From positions 1 through 23,676 of the IMG/VR virus record IMGVR_UViG_3300002835_001103: 23,676 bases of DNA; one strand, written 5' to 3'. The position numbers were made by a program, and so were the translations under genes. Position 1 is the stretch's first letter; each line of letters opens with the position of its first letter. Of the stretch, positions 1 through 7,341 are shown piece by piece. Below the pieces are notes generated by a model that made no database searches, was not told the origin of the DNA, and saw only the letters and a program-made list of their open reading frames with translations. Origin of the DNA: a virus.

Positions 1-17
1 AAAAAATAATAACAACA

Positions 18-386
18 ATGAACAAATTTAGTACAAAAACAGTAAAAAAAAGCTATAGAATGGTTTATAGCACAAAGTTTAACACAGAAAGATCTAATTC
101 TATTAAAGTTTACGAACCAAATAGAGTAACAGATGTTACAATTAATTCTAATAGTTCTTTACAAACTATTAAAAAAGAAATTGAACCATTATTGTATGCA
201 ATGCAAAAAAACGATGTATGGCATTTTATTAGAAAAACTAATCCTAAATTACTATTACTTATGAGTTTACAATTTTGTACTTATGATTTTCTACTTAATA
301 ATAATATTAAAGTAGAAGATGCAGTAGAAAAATTAAAATTCAAACATAATCCTAATTTAATTAGTAAGTTTTCTAAAAATGATTAA
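18..386 (+). CDS. Hypothetical protein, 122 aa
   Basis: I do not recognise this protein. It is basic at the N-terminus (Lys/Arg-rich first 15 residues), has a hydrophobic helix-like stretch around residues 78-95 (KLLLLMSLQFCTYDFLL) and a charged C-terminus. No signal peptide or known motif is visible. There is no stop codon upstream in frame within the 17 bases available, so the true start could lie outside the window; the ATG at 18 is preceded by an A-rich leader without a Shine-Dalgarno, as for most genes here. The stop overlaps the next gene by 8 bases, so the two are probably co-translated. Confidence 0.65.
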   Translation: MNKFSTKTVKKSYRMVYSTKFNTERSNSIKVYEPNRVTDVTINSNSSLQTIKKEIEPLLYAMQKNDVWHFIRKTNPKLLLLMSLQFCTYDFLLNNNIKVEDAVEKLKFKHNPNLISKFSKND

Positions 387-609
387 TCAAGATTATAATG
401 CCATTTTAACAAAAGGAATTAATCTTAATGCAAATGTAAAGAACGGTGAAGAGATTCACTGTTCTTTTGTTTGTACTTGTTTAAAAAAACATAACATTGT
501 TAAAAAAGATTATTTTAAACTATTGGGATTAATGAAATGTGATTGTACTCAATCATTTGAAATTTACGAAGATAGTAATTACAATTTAAAAATAAAAAGT
601 ATAAAATGA
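379..609 (+). CDS. Small Cys-rich hypothetical protein, 76 aa
   Basis: Unrecognised. It has two close groups of cysteines (CSFVCTC at residues 28-34 and CDC at 54-56), a spacing that could make a small zinc-binding fold; this is inference from cysteine pattern only. It overlaps the previous gene by 8 bases and ends in an ATGA overlap with the 48-aa reading frame that follows. Confidence 0.6.
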   Translation: MINQDYNAILTKGINLNANVKNGEEIHCSFVCTCLKKHNIVKKDYFKLLGLMKCDCTQSFEIYEDSNYNLKIKSIK

Positions 610-752
610 AATTTATAATATTAGCAGTAACTTTTTTAAGCTCTCAAAATGCTTATAAATATAAAGTTAGAAACATTGAAACAAATCAAGAAGGATACAT
701 ATTTAGTTTAAATCATTACAATAAAAAAGATACAATATGTTTATCAAAGTAA
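606..752 (+). CDS. Very small protein, 48 aa, with signal-like N-terminus
   Basis: A short open frame starts at an ATGA overlap with the preceding stop and ends inside the first codons of the next gene (16-base overlap). The N-terminus MKFIILAVTFLSSQNAYK looks like a short signal peptide: one Lys, a hydrophobic core, then small/polar residues (possible cleavage after SSQNA). The remaining 30 residues are polar. Without it there would be a 127-base gap in an otherwise gapless run of genes, which supports it being real. Function unknown. Confidence 0.5.
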   Translation: MKFIILAVTFLSSQNAYKYKVRNIETNQEGYIFSLNHYNKKDTICLSK

Positions 753-940
753 CAAAAGAAAATTTAGACTATATTAATAAAGCTAGACAAAAATATAATA
801 CCAGTTATAAAGACTTTATTAATACTTATACAAATGTTATTGATATTAGTAAAAATAACATTGATCCTTTAAGAACTTCTAATTCTAATAGAGTTGATAA
901 ATTTATATCTTTTGAAGAATTTAAGAAACAAATAAAATAA
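737..940 (+). CDS. Hypothetical protein, 67 aa
   Basis: Small, Asn/Lys-rich, soluble, unrecognised. Aromatic and charged residues alternate (VTKENLDYINKARQKYNTSY), suggesting a short helical protein. It is in the same tightly packed run as its neighbours, with 7 bases to the next start. Confidence 0.55.
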   Translation: MFIKVTKENLDYINKARQKYNTSYKDFINTYTNVIDISKNNIDPLRTSNSNRVDKFISFEEFKKQIK

Positions 941-947
941 TAGAATT

Positions 948-1157
948 ATGGTAAAAAAATATACAACAATACAAGACTTTACAGTAAAACCTGCAATGGT
1001 AGACAGTGCAGGTAAAAGATATTTATTTCCTAAACGTAGTGAATTAGTAATTCCTAAGTTTGAAACTAATCTTATAGACTTAAAAGAAAAAAAACATTTT
1101 TATAAGTTAGGAGAAAAAGTTAAATTTGTAGATAGATTAAAAAGATTTTTAAAATGA
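948..1157 (+). CDS. Hypothetical protein, 69 aa
   Basis: Unrecognised basic protein, probably soluble. The C-terminal third (KLGEKVKFVDRLKRFLK) looks like an amphipathic basic helix. Its stop overlaps the next start as ATGA, the typical coupling in this genome. Confidence 0.55.
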   Translation: MVKKYTTIQDFTVKPAMVDSAGKRYLFPKRSELVIPKFETNLIDLKEKKHFYKLGEKVKFVDRLKRFLK

Positions 1158-1495
1158 AATTTTATATAACAGAGGAAACAAAACAAGAATGTAAAGATTG
1201 TAATAAGTCATTAGAAGATTGTACATGTATTGAAGATACTATTGATATGAAACAAGAAACACTTGAAGAGGTTGCTATCAGATTGTATCCTGATAATATA
1301 ATTAAATTAGGTAATGAAACTAGTTACAATGCAGCATCTCTTAAAAGAAAAGATTTTATTAATGGTGCTAATGTTCAAAAAGAACAAGACAAACAAGCTT
1401 TACAAACAGCTATAAACCTTTTAAAACAAACTACTGAGTATGATGTATTAGATAGTTGGAAAGAAAAAGTAAAAGAATTAGAAAAGTTATTATGA
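1154..1495 (+). CDS. Hypothetical protein with N-terminal Cys knuckle, 113 aa
   Basis: The N-terminus carries C12xxC15 and C23xC25 (within CKDCNKSLEDCTC), a half-zinc-ribbon-like pattern; the rest is charged and probably helical, ending in a coiled-coil-like stretch (WKEKVKELEKLL). The C-terminal part resembles the small alpha-helical phage proteins that hold a long helix, but I cannot name the family. Start and stop both overlap neighbours as ATGA. Confidence 0.6.
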   Translation: MKFYITEETKQECKDCNKSLEDCTCIEDTIDMKQETLEEVAIRLYPDNIIKLGNETSYNAASLKRKDFINGANVQKEQDKQALQTAINLLKQTTEYDVLDSWKEKVKELEKLL

Positions 1496-1752
1496 ACAAA
1501 CAAGAAATAATACAATTAGCAGAATCAATGGGATTTAAACTTGATTACGATAAATGGAATAATCCTGATAAAGGAGAATTTTCTAATGGTGATTGGTTAA
1601 GGTTTGTTTCTATAGATGATTCTTTAGATGAAAAAGATTTAAGATGGATATGGTATAAAGATGATAATGATGAAACAAACATTAAAATTGGAAAACATAT
1701 ACAATCAAGACTGTTAAAGAAAAAACAAATACAAGAATTTTTAAAATATTAA
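1492..1752 (+). CDS. Hypothetical protein, 86 aa
   Basis: I chose the ATG at 1492 because it overlaps the previous stop as ATGA and gives a natural N-terminus (MNKQEIIQLAESMGFKL). A start 36 bases upstream exists in frame, but it would add a basic peptide read from inside the preceding gene. The opening looks like the helical start seen in small phage proteins, and the middle is acidic and Trp-rich (NGDWLRFVSIDDS, DLRWIWYKDDND). Function unknown. Confidence 0.6.
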   Translation: MNKQEIIQLAESMGFKLDYDKWNNPDKGEFSNGDWLRFVSIDDSLDEKDLRWIWYKDDNDETNIKIGKHIQSRLLKKKQIQEFLKY

Positions 1753-1755
1753 ATA

Positions 1756-2085
1756 ATGAATAAAATATGTGTTAGATGTAATATGGAATATCCAGACCAT
1801 AAAATGAGTTGTAAAATACCTGTTGAAGAATGGAGATTACCTACAGCAAAAGAATTAATTTTAAAAAAATTGACTGTTTATAATAATTTAATATCTGTTG
1901 AAAATGCTGTAAAATTAATGAATTTATATGCTAAACTTCATCTTGAAGCACAAAAAGAAGCTATTCTTAAAAATGTTACAATAGATGATATTGGTTCACC
2001 TAATGGTGATGGTGAATGGATGCCTTGTAACATTATAAATAAAGAATCAATCCTAAACGCCTACCCTTTAAACAACGTAAAATAA
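1756..2085 (+). CDS. Hypothetical protein with N-terminal Cys pair, 109 aa
   Basis: The N-terminus has C5xxC8 followed by C19, possibly a small metal site. The middle is a charged helical segment (LPTAKELILKKL and onward) and the C-terminus contains GDGEWMPCNIIN. No known family is recognised. The stop codon shares one base with the next ATG (TAATG), so translation is probably coupled to the lipoprotein gene that follows. Confidence 0.6.
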   Translation: MNKICVRCNMEYPDHKMSCKIPVEEWRLPTAKELILKKLTVYNNLISVENAVKLMNLYAKLHLEAQKEAILKNVTIDDIGSPNGDGEWMPCNIINKESILNAYPLNNVK

Positions 2086-2351
2086 TGAATAAAATACTAA
2101 TTATAATAATAACAGTATTATTTATTTCCTGTAATAAAAAATACACTTATATAGGACAAGAAATAATAGATGGAAAAGTCTCTGCTATAGAACCAGGAAA
2201 TACAAAAGAAAGATATCCAACATTACCTAAAATATATGTACAAGATAATAAAAAAACTGTTTCTGTAATTATTCCTTTTAGTTATGAAAATAGGTGGAAG
2301 GTTGGAGATAGTTGTTTGTTAATAATAGAAAAATATAAAGAAAATGAATAA
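2085..2351 (+). CDS. Small phage lipoprotein, 88 aa
   Basis: The N-terminus is a lipoprotein signal peptide: MNK, a hydrophobic run of Ile/Leu/Val (residues 4-14), then FISC with the lipobox cysteine at residue 16. After signal peptidase II cleavage about 72 residues would face the periplasm or be exported to the surface in a Bacteroidota host. The mature part contains a basic/polar segment and ends in KYKENE. The neighbour downstream is a membrane-anchored glucosaminidase, so the pair may act at the envelope (lysis, superinfection or entry exclusion); that role is inference. It overlaps the next gene by 8 bases. Confidence 0.7.
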   Translation: MNKILIIIITVLFISCNKKYTYIGQEIIDGKVSAIEPGNTKERYPTLPKIYVQDNKKTVSVIIPFSYENRWKVGDSCLLIIEKYKENE

Positions 2352-2856
2352 TAAAATATTTAAACAAAACGAAGATATGTCGGTTACGGATATATCAAAC
2401 AAAATATTAACACAAAAAATATTGTTAATTGCTATATGCGTATTATATTTTTTTTCTAGTTTTAGAAATGAAGTAAAATTTGTAGACAAAGAAATAATTG
2501 TAAAAGATACAATTTATGTATCACAAGAATTTAAAGATATTGAACTTACTGATAACGAAGTTTTAAAAGAACTTATCAAACAAGGTTGTGTTTTACCTAA
2601 TGTAGCACTAGCTCAAGCTAAAATAGAAAGTATGCACTTTAAAAGTAACATAGCTAGAGAAAACAAAAACATATTTGGAATTAGAAATTCAGCTAGTGAC
2701 TTAGCTATAGGTAAAAACAGAGGTCATTCAGTTTATAAATCATACAAAGATTGTATCACAGATTATATAAGAGTACAAAATAAATATCTTAAAAATATTA
2801 ATCTTAAATATGCTGAAGATAGTGGTTATGTTAATAAAATAAAAAAAATAAGATGA
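2344..2856 (+). CDS. Membrane-anchored glucosaminidase-domain protein (putative peptidoglycan hydrolase)
   Basis: Residues 25-40 form one hydrophobic segment (KILLIAICVLYFFSSF) after a 24-residue polar N-terminus: a signal anchor or uncleaved export signal. Residues about 70-168 match the glucosaminidase fold (bacterial endo-beta-N-acetylglucosaminidase, Pfam PF01832 type): ALAQAKIESMHF with the likely catalytic Glu at 95, then NIFGIR, GHSVYKSYKDCITDY and YAEDSGYVNKI. Such enzymes cut the glycan strands of peptidoglycan, so a role in lysis is expected. The protein stops soon after the last motif, giving a minimal catalytic domain. The anchor suggests delayed release, like signal-arrest-release endolysins, but I see no holin beside it. 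Confidence 0.8.
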   Translation: MNNKIFKQNEDMSVTDISNKILTQKILLIAICVLYFFSSFRNEVKFVDKEIIVKDTIYVSQEFKDIELTDNEVLKELIKQGCVLPNVALAQAKIESMHFKSNIARENKNIFGIRNSASDLAIGKNRGHSVYKSYKDCITDYIRVQNKYLKNINLKYAEDSGYVNKIKKIR

Positions 2857-3161
2857 AAATAAATATAGATTTAAAAAATAAACAAAAACATTACGAAGGA
2901 TTCGTAATAAAAAATATTTCATCTACTGATGAACAAGAAGAAGCAATTTTTGAATTTATTATATTGTTAAGAAAATCTCCAATATTACTTTGGATTACTC
3001 CAAACAATTTAAAAAGTAAAAAAGAAATAGAAGAATCTATTTTAATTCATTTTAGTTCAATTATTAATAAAAATTATTTATTTAATTTAGAAGAACATAA
3101 TTTAAATGATAAAGTTTCTTTTTATTCTAATGAAAATGTTATTCCTCCTAAAATATTATGA
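2853..3161 (+). CDS. Hypothetical protein, 102 aa
   Basis: Unrecognised, acidic to neutral, apparently alpha/beta (FEFIILLRKSPILLWITP resembles a core strand-helix). No signal peptide. It overlaps the upstream glucosaminidase gene as ATGA and the downstream winged-helix gene by 4 bases, so it belongs to the same transcript. Confidence 0.6.
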   Translation: MKINIDLKNKQKHYEGFVIKNISSTDEQEEAIFEFIILLRKSPILLWITPNNLKSKKEIEESILIHFSSIINKNYLFNLEEHNLNDKVSFYSNENVIPPKIL

Positions 3162-3805
3162 AAATAGATTATGAAAACTTAAAATTATTTGAATCAATAG
3201 GTCTTAATAGAGATATAGCTATTACAGCTGTATACGTTTTATTTAAAATCAAAGAAGAAAATGAAACATGGTTAAAAATGTACATTGACGAAGATATAAA
3301 TAAAAATTCTATTATAGTATTAAAAGAATTACAAAAATGTAATCTTATTGAATACAAAGAAAAATTTATAATTACTAAAAATGGTTTAGATTTATTAGAA
3401 CAAGTAAATGAAAAAGTAATAAAAGAAAAAATAGTAGCAATAGATTGTTCTGAGTGGATAGATGATTATCTTAAATTATGGAAAGACTTTAATAATGTAT
3501 TCTATAAAGATAAAAATAGAACATTAGGTTGTTCTAAAAGAGATGCTATAAGTCAAATGAACAAATTTATTAAAGAATATAATTATTTATTTGAAAATAC
3601 AGATCCTAAATCAATTATATTAAATGCTACAAAAAATTTCATAAATTCAGCAAAAAGTAATAACTTTGCATATTGTCCAAATGCTTTTTATTTTATTGCT
3701 AAGCAAGGGCAGGGAGAAGGCAAAAAATCTAAATTAGCATTAGAATGTGAAAATTTAGAAATTATTAAAAATCCAATTATTAGAAAAAAAAGTGTAAATG
3801 AATAA
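3158..3805 (+). CDS. Winged-helix-like protein upstream of helicase; possible replication initiator or loader
   Basis: 215 aa. The first 75 residues have the look of a winged-helix DNA-binding domain: a helix, then VLKELQKCNLIEY, then a strand-turn (KFIITKNGLDLLEQV). The C-terminal half is helical and ends with YCPNAFYFIAKQGQGEGKKSK. I cannot assign a named family. It directly precedes and overlaps the DnaB-type helicase gene by 8 bases; phage initiators and helicase loaders often have a winged helix and sit in this position, so that is the working guess. Confidence 0.6.
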   Translation: MKIDYENLKLFESIGLNRDIAITAVYVLFKIKEENETWLKMYIDEDINKNSIIVLKELQKCNLIEYKEKFIITKNGLDLLEQVNEKVIKEKIVAIDCSEWIDDYLKLWKDFNNVFYKDKNRTLGCSKRDAISQMNKFIKEYNYLFENTDPKSIILNATKNFINSAKSNNFAYCPNAFYFIAKQGQGEGKKSKLALECENLEIIKNPIIRKKSVNE

Positions 3806-4973
3806 TTTTGTAAAAGTTTATGAAGAAATTAAAAGAAGAAAAGAAAACTTAGAAAGAGGGGGTATAAATTCTATACCTTTTCCTTTTAGGGGATTTAATA
3901 AAGTAATTCCTGGTATTATACCAGAAACACAAACTACTTTAACTACTGTATCAGGTGCTGGTAAAACATTGTTTTCTACTAATATTTATGTTCAACATCC
4001 TTTTAATTATTGGATGGAAAATAAAGATAAAATGGATATTGATGTTGAAATATTTTTATTTTGTTTAGAAGATAGTATTGAACTTACTACTAAACGTATG
4101 ATTATTAGACAGTTATGGGAACAATGTGGTATTAGACTATCTATGTTTAAATTAAATTCTTATTTTCAAGGAGACAAATTAGATGATGAAACATTAAAAG
4201 CTATTAATTCATTAAATCCTTATTTTGAAAAATTCTTTTCTAAAGTACATTTAATCGATTCTACTAAAAATCCTTATGGAATATATAATAAAGTAAGAGA
4301 ATGGTTAGAAAGACCTGAAAATGGAAAAATAGTAGATGAACACGGTAATACTTTAAATAAACAACAAATAGAAGAAGCTAATAAAAATCACGCAAAAACA
4401 ACTTATGTTCCTAGTGTATCTAATCGTTTTGTAATTGTTATATTAGATAATATGCAAAATGTTACTCCTGAAAAAGATGATACTAAATGGAATGCTTTAG
4501 ATAAATTATGTAGAACTTATATGAGGGATAGATTATGTAATTATTATAAAACAAGTAATCTTATTATAGCTCAACAAGAAAAATCAAAAGAAAGAACTGT
4601 TTATAATATGGATGGTGATGTTGTAACAGGTAAATTTTTACCTGATTTAGCTTCTATTGCAGAATATAAAAACGTAACAGACAGTTCTCATTTAGTATTA
4701 GGTTTATTTTACCCTTGGAGATACAAAATAAGAACTTATCCAGAAGACCATGATAGTTATAATATAGAAAAATTAGAAAGTTATTACAGAAATTTACATA
4801 TATTAAAAAGTAATTTTGCTGATATGGACACTAATGTTTCTTTATTATTTGATGGCGTAGCTGGAGTAGTTTCTGAATTACCTTCCCCAATATCTCCTGA
4901 TATGCATAAAGTATATGCTTATGTAGAAGAATTAATTCAAAATAAAAAAGGTTTAGTAAAATTAAAAATGTAA
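3798..4973 (+). CDS. DnaB-type replicative DNA helicase (RecA-fold ATPase)
   Basis: 391 aa. Residues about 25-390 form a RecA-like ATPase core as in the C-terminal domain of DnaB: Walker A VSGAGKT at 51-57 (Lys56), an acidic motif after a beta strand (LFCLEDS, about residues 91-97), and Walker B IVILDNMQNV with Asp217. A Gln-rich sensor segment (NLIIAQQEK) follows, as in DnaB motif H3. There is no DnaB N-terminal primase-binding domain, which is common in phage versions. It would unwind DNA ahead of the family B polymerase encoded 4 bases downstream and work with the primase at 13722. Confidence 0.85.
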   Translation: MNNFVKVYEEIKRRKENLERGGINSIPFPFRGFNKVIPGIIPETQTTLTTVSGAGKTLFSTNIYVQHPFNYWMENKDKMDIDVEIFLFCLEDSIELTTKRMIIRQLWEQCGIRLSMFKLNSYFQGDKLDDETLKAINSLNPYFEKFFSKVHLIDSTKNPYGIYNKVREWLERPENGKIVDEHGNTLNKQQIEEANKNHAKTTYVPSVSNRFVIVILDNMQNVTPEKDDTKWNALDKLCRTYMRDRLCNYYKTSNLIIAQQEKSKERTVYNMDGDVVTGKFLPDLASIAEYKNVTDSSHLVLGLFYPWRYKIRTYPEDHDSYNIEKLESYYRNLHILKSNFADMDTNVSLLFDGVAGVVSELPSPISPDMHKVYAYVEELIQNKKGLVKLKM

Positions 4974-4977
4974 TATT

Positions 4978-6171
4978 ATGAAATTATATGAAACAAGTGA
5001 AGATTACAAACTAGTGGTATATGATTTGGAAACAATTCGTTGTTACTTTCTTGCTTTTTTTTATAATCCTGATACGGAAGAATGGTTAGAGTTTGAAATA
5101 AGCGAATATAAAAATGATTTATACGCACTTATGAAATTTTACCATTCTTCTAATATAGATTTTGCAGTAGGTTATAATAATTTAGGATTTGATGCTCAAG
5201 TATTAAATTACATTCAATCAACTCACGAACAATGGTTTAACAATACTAATTTAGAAATAACTAATCTTATATATAGTTTTGTACAAAACCTTATTGAAGG
5301 ACAGAAATATGGTATGAGATTACCATATTATGAATCTCAATTTTTAATTAAACAATTAGATTGTTTTACTATATTAGGATTAAATAATGCAGCTAGATTA
5401 TCAAGTTTAAAATCATTGCAATTTCGTTTAAAGTGGTATAATGTAGAAACAATGTCTATACATCACTCTACTGAAAATATGTCATTAGAAGACATAGAAA
5501 ACGTAAAATCTTATTGTAGAAACGATATACTTAGTACTTATGAAGTATTTAAACTAGTATTAGGTAATACTGATGATGAATTATACAAAGGTAATAATCA
5601 AATGGAGTTTAGAAACTCTATAAAAGAAGAATTTAAATTAGATTGTTTTAATTATTCTGATATTAAAATAGGAGAAGAATTAATGATTTCTGCTTATTTA
5701 GAAGATACTAAAACAAAAAGAGAGAATTTTCCTAAAAGAGGTACATTTAGAAAATACATTAAATTATCAGATTGTATTCCAGATTATTTAAAATTTAACA
5801 CAGAAGAATTATCAGAATTATTAAAAACTGTAAAACGTAGAACAATTAATCAAGATGAATCTATAGATTATAAATTTAATTTTTATGGTACTAATTATGA
5901 GTTAAAAAGTGGAGGATTACATTCTAAAAACGAAAATGAAATTTATAAATCTAATGAAGAATATGTAATATATACTTCAGATGTAGGTTCGTTTTATCCT
6001 ATTTCTAGTATTCGTAGAAAAATATTTCCTGCTCAGTTAGGAGAAAAGTTTTTAAAAACTTACGAAAAACGATATAATAAAAGAATGGAATTAAAACCAT
6101 TGTCTAAAAAAGATAAAACTATTAAAGGTATTTGTGATGGAATTAAACTTCAACTTAATATAGTTTTCGGT
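4978..6171 (+). CDS. DNA polymerase family B, exon 1 (exonuclease domain and palm start)
   Basis: This codes residues 1-398 of a 665-residue polymerase; the rest is at 7342-8145. Seen in sequence: 3'-5' exonuclease motif I YDLET (D16, E18), motif II NNLGFD (D72), motif III YCRND (Y179, D183), polymerase motif A SDVGSFYP (D335, Y340) and the first half of motif B, K390-LQLN-IVFG398. All three proofreading carboxylates are present. The unspliced frame runs seven codons into the intron (LKNIKK then TAA at 6190-6192). The exon ends in GGT, its last U being the expected splice-site base. The product copies phage DNA together with the neighbouring helicase. Confidence 0.88.
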
Positions 6172-6203
6172 TTAAAAAACATTAAAAAATAAAAAAAGAA
6201 CTA

Positions 6204-6240
6204 TTGTATTTAAAATTAGTTTATGTATATTTGTATACAT
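6204..6240 (+). promoter_or_regulatory. Bacteroidota-type promoter inside a hairpin, for the intron endonuclease
   Basis: TTG at 6204-6206, 19 bases, then TATATTTG at 6226-6233 fits the Bacteroidota -33 / -7 consensus (TTG, TAnnTTTG). Expected start of transcription is within a few bases of the endonuclease ATG at 6239, so the message would be almost leaderless. The -7 box is also the centre of a perfect inverted repeat, ATGTATA 6223-6229, loop TTTG, TATACAT 6234-6240, which includes the first two bases of the start codon. Promoter call is from sequence; regulation is inference. Confidence 0.7.
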
Positions 6241-7141
6241 GAATATAATTATTGAAAATAATAGTGTATTAGAAAAATCAGGTATTTATAAAATTAAAAA
6301 TATTGTTACTCAAAAATTTTATATAGGTTCTACTATAATGAGTTTGTATAAAAGAATGCAACATCATTATTGTTTATTAAATACAAATAAACATAAAAAC
6401 ATTCATCTTCAAAGATCTTGGAATAAGTATGGAAAAGATAATTTTCAATTTATAGCATTTGAAAATATTGAAAAAACAGAATGTTTAAATAGAGAACAAG
6501 TATTAATAGATGAAATAGGTATTGATAATTTATATAATATAAATCCTTTAGCTTCTGGTACACCAAATTTATCTAAAGAAACATTAGATAAAAGAAATAA
6601 CTCTATTAAAAAAACTAGAGAAATTTGTGTAAATTATAAAAAACAAATATTAAATAAAGAAATAACAATTGATGAAATTCCTATTAAATATTTAAAATGG
6701 ACAAGTGAATTGTTAAGATTAAATAATCGAGTAACTTGGAATAAAGGTAAAAAACAAGGAGAAATTGATTATTCGCATTTAAAAGGAGTTAAAAAAACTA
6801 TAACAGAAAAATGGCATAAAAGAACCGAAAATGCTAGAAATACAGTAATGGCTAAATCTAAAGAAATGTGGGTTTATGACATTAATTATAATTTTTTAGG
6901 ATATTGGAAAAATGCTCATGAGTTAGAAAAAGAATCTTTAAATGATGATTTTAAATTAATAAAGCATATGATATTAAGAAATCCAAAAGGAAGAAATGGA
7001 TACAGTGCTTTTGTTTTAAAATCTTTTAATACACAAAAATCAATTAGAAAAAATACAAGTTATAAAGGTTTATTTTTTAAATGTGAGCCGCTTCATCAAG
7101 AGATTGATGTTGAAAAATTGGGCAAAAACGGTGAAGACTGA
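6239..7141 (+). CDS. GIY-YIG homing endonuclease encoded in the group I intron
   Basis: 300 aa. The N-terminal GIY-YIG nuclease domain is plain: GIYKIKNIVTQKFYIGST (residues about 17-34), the Arg-containing helix YKRMQHHY, and the catalytic Glu region LNREQVLIDE. The middle is a linker (about 100-200). The C-terminal part has VYDINYNFLGYWKNAHELE, which resembles the NUMOD/intron-encoded nuclease repeat that binds DNA. It is expected to cut intronless polymerase alleles near motif B and so spread the intron. The last roughly 18 codons run through the ribozyme guide, P2 hairpin and P5 5' strand, so coding and RNA folding constrain the same bases. It has its own promoter. Confidence 0.85.
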   Translation: MNIIIENNSVLEKSGIYKIKNIVTQKFYIGSTIMSLYKRMQHHYCLLNTNKHKNIHLQRSWNKYGKDNFQFIAFENIEKTECLNREQVLIDEIGIDNLYNINPLASGTPNLSKETLDKRNNSIKKTREICVNYKKQILNKEITIDEIPIKYLKWTSELLRLNNRVTWNKGKKQGEIDYSHLKGVKKTITEKWHKRTENARNTVMAKSKEMWVYDINYNFLGYWKNAHELEKESLNDDFKLIKHMILRNPKGRNGYSAFVLKSFNTQKSIRKNTSYKGLFFKCEPLHQEIDVEKLGKNGED

Positions 7142-7341
7142 AATGTTAATACCGTGCTAAACTTAGAAACTAAAAAATCTAAGTCAGTGTAACGCATAGT
7201 GGGTGAACCTGGAAACAGAATATAAACCGCCACGAGTGCCCGACAACCTATCAGTCCGTTAGGTTGAAAATATATGCTGAGCTTATAGAAATAAAAACTA
7301 TAAGAATCAAAGGATAAAAAGCCTTTGAGATAACACAACTG

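Larger units (their letters stand above)
6172..7341 (+). ncRNA. Group I self-splicing intron in the polymerase gene
   Basis: Removing 6172-7341 restores polymerase motif B without gain or loss of a codon (VFG then KMG). The 5' exon ends in U and the intron ends in G (7341), as group I introns require. The ribozyme lies mostly in 7087-7341 with clear pairings: a candidate P1 guide GCCG 7087-7090 for exon bases CGGU 6168-6171 (U-G at the cut), hairpin CATCAA 7094-7099 / TTGATG 7104-7109, P5-like ACGGT 7128-7132 / ACCGT 7151-7155, P6-like ACTTAGA 7161-7167 / TCTAAGT 7178-7184, P7-like CAG 7185-7187 / CTG 7277-7279, P8-like AACCTA 7245-7250 / TAGGTT 7260-7265, P9-like CTTATAG 7282-7288 / CTATAAG 7298-7304 and AAAGG 7309-7313 / CCTTT 7322-7326. 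Helix names are my assignment. The endonuclease gene occupies the loop before the guide. Confidence 0.85.

Noticed and set aside
7096-7338. Minus-strand open frame across the intron core.
   Set aside because: It coincides with the ribozyme stems, has no protein-like features and no promoter, and is best explained by the RNA structure.
6172-7341. Polymerase gene broken by frameshift or carrying an intein.
   Set aside because: The insertion contains a stop codon, exon ends fit group I rules, and RNA hairpins plus an endonuclease with its own start are present; no intein splicing motifs are in frame.
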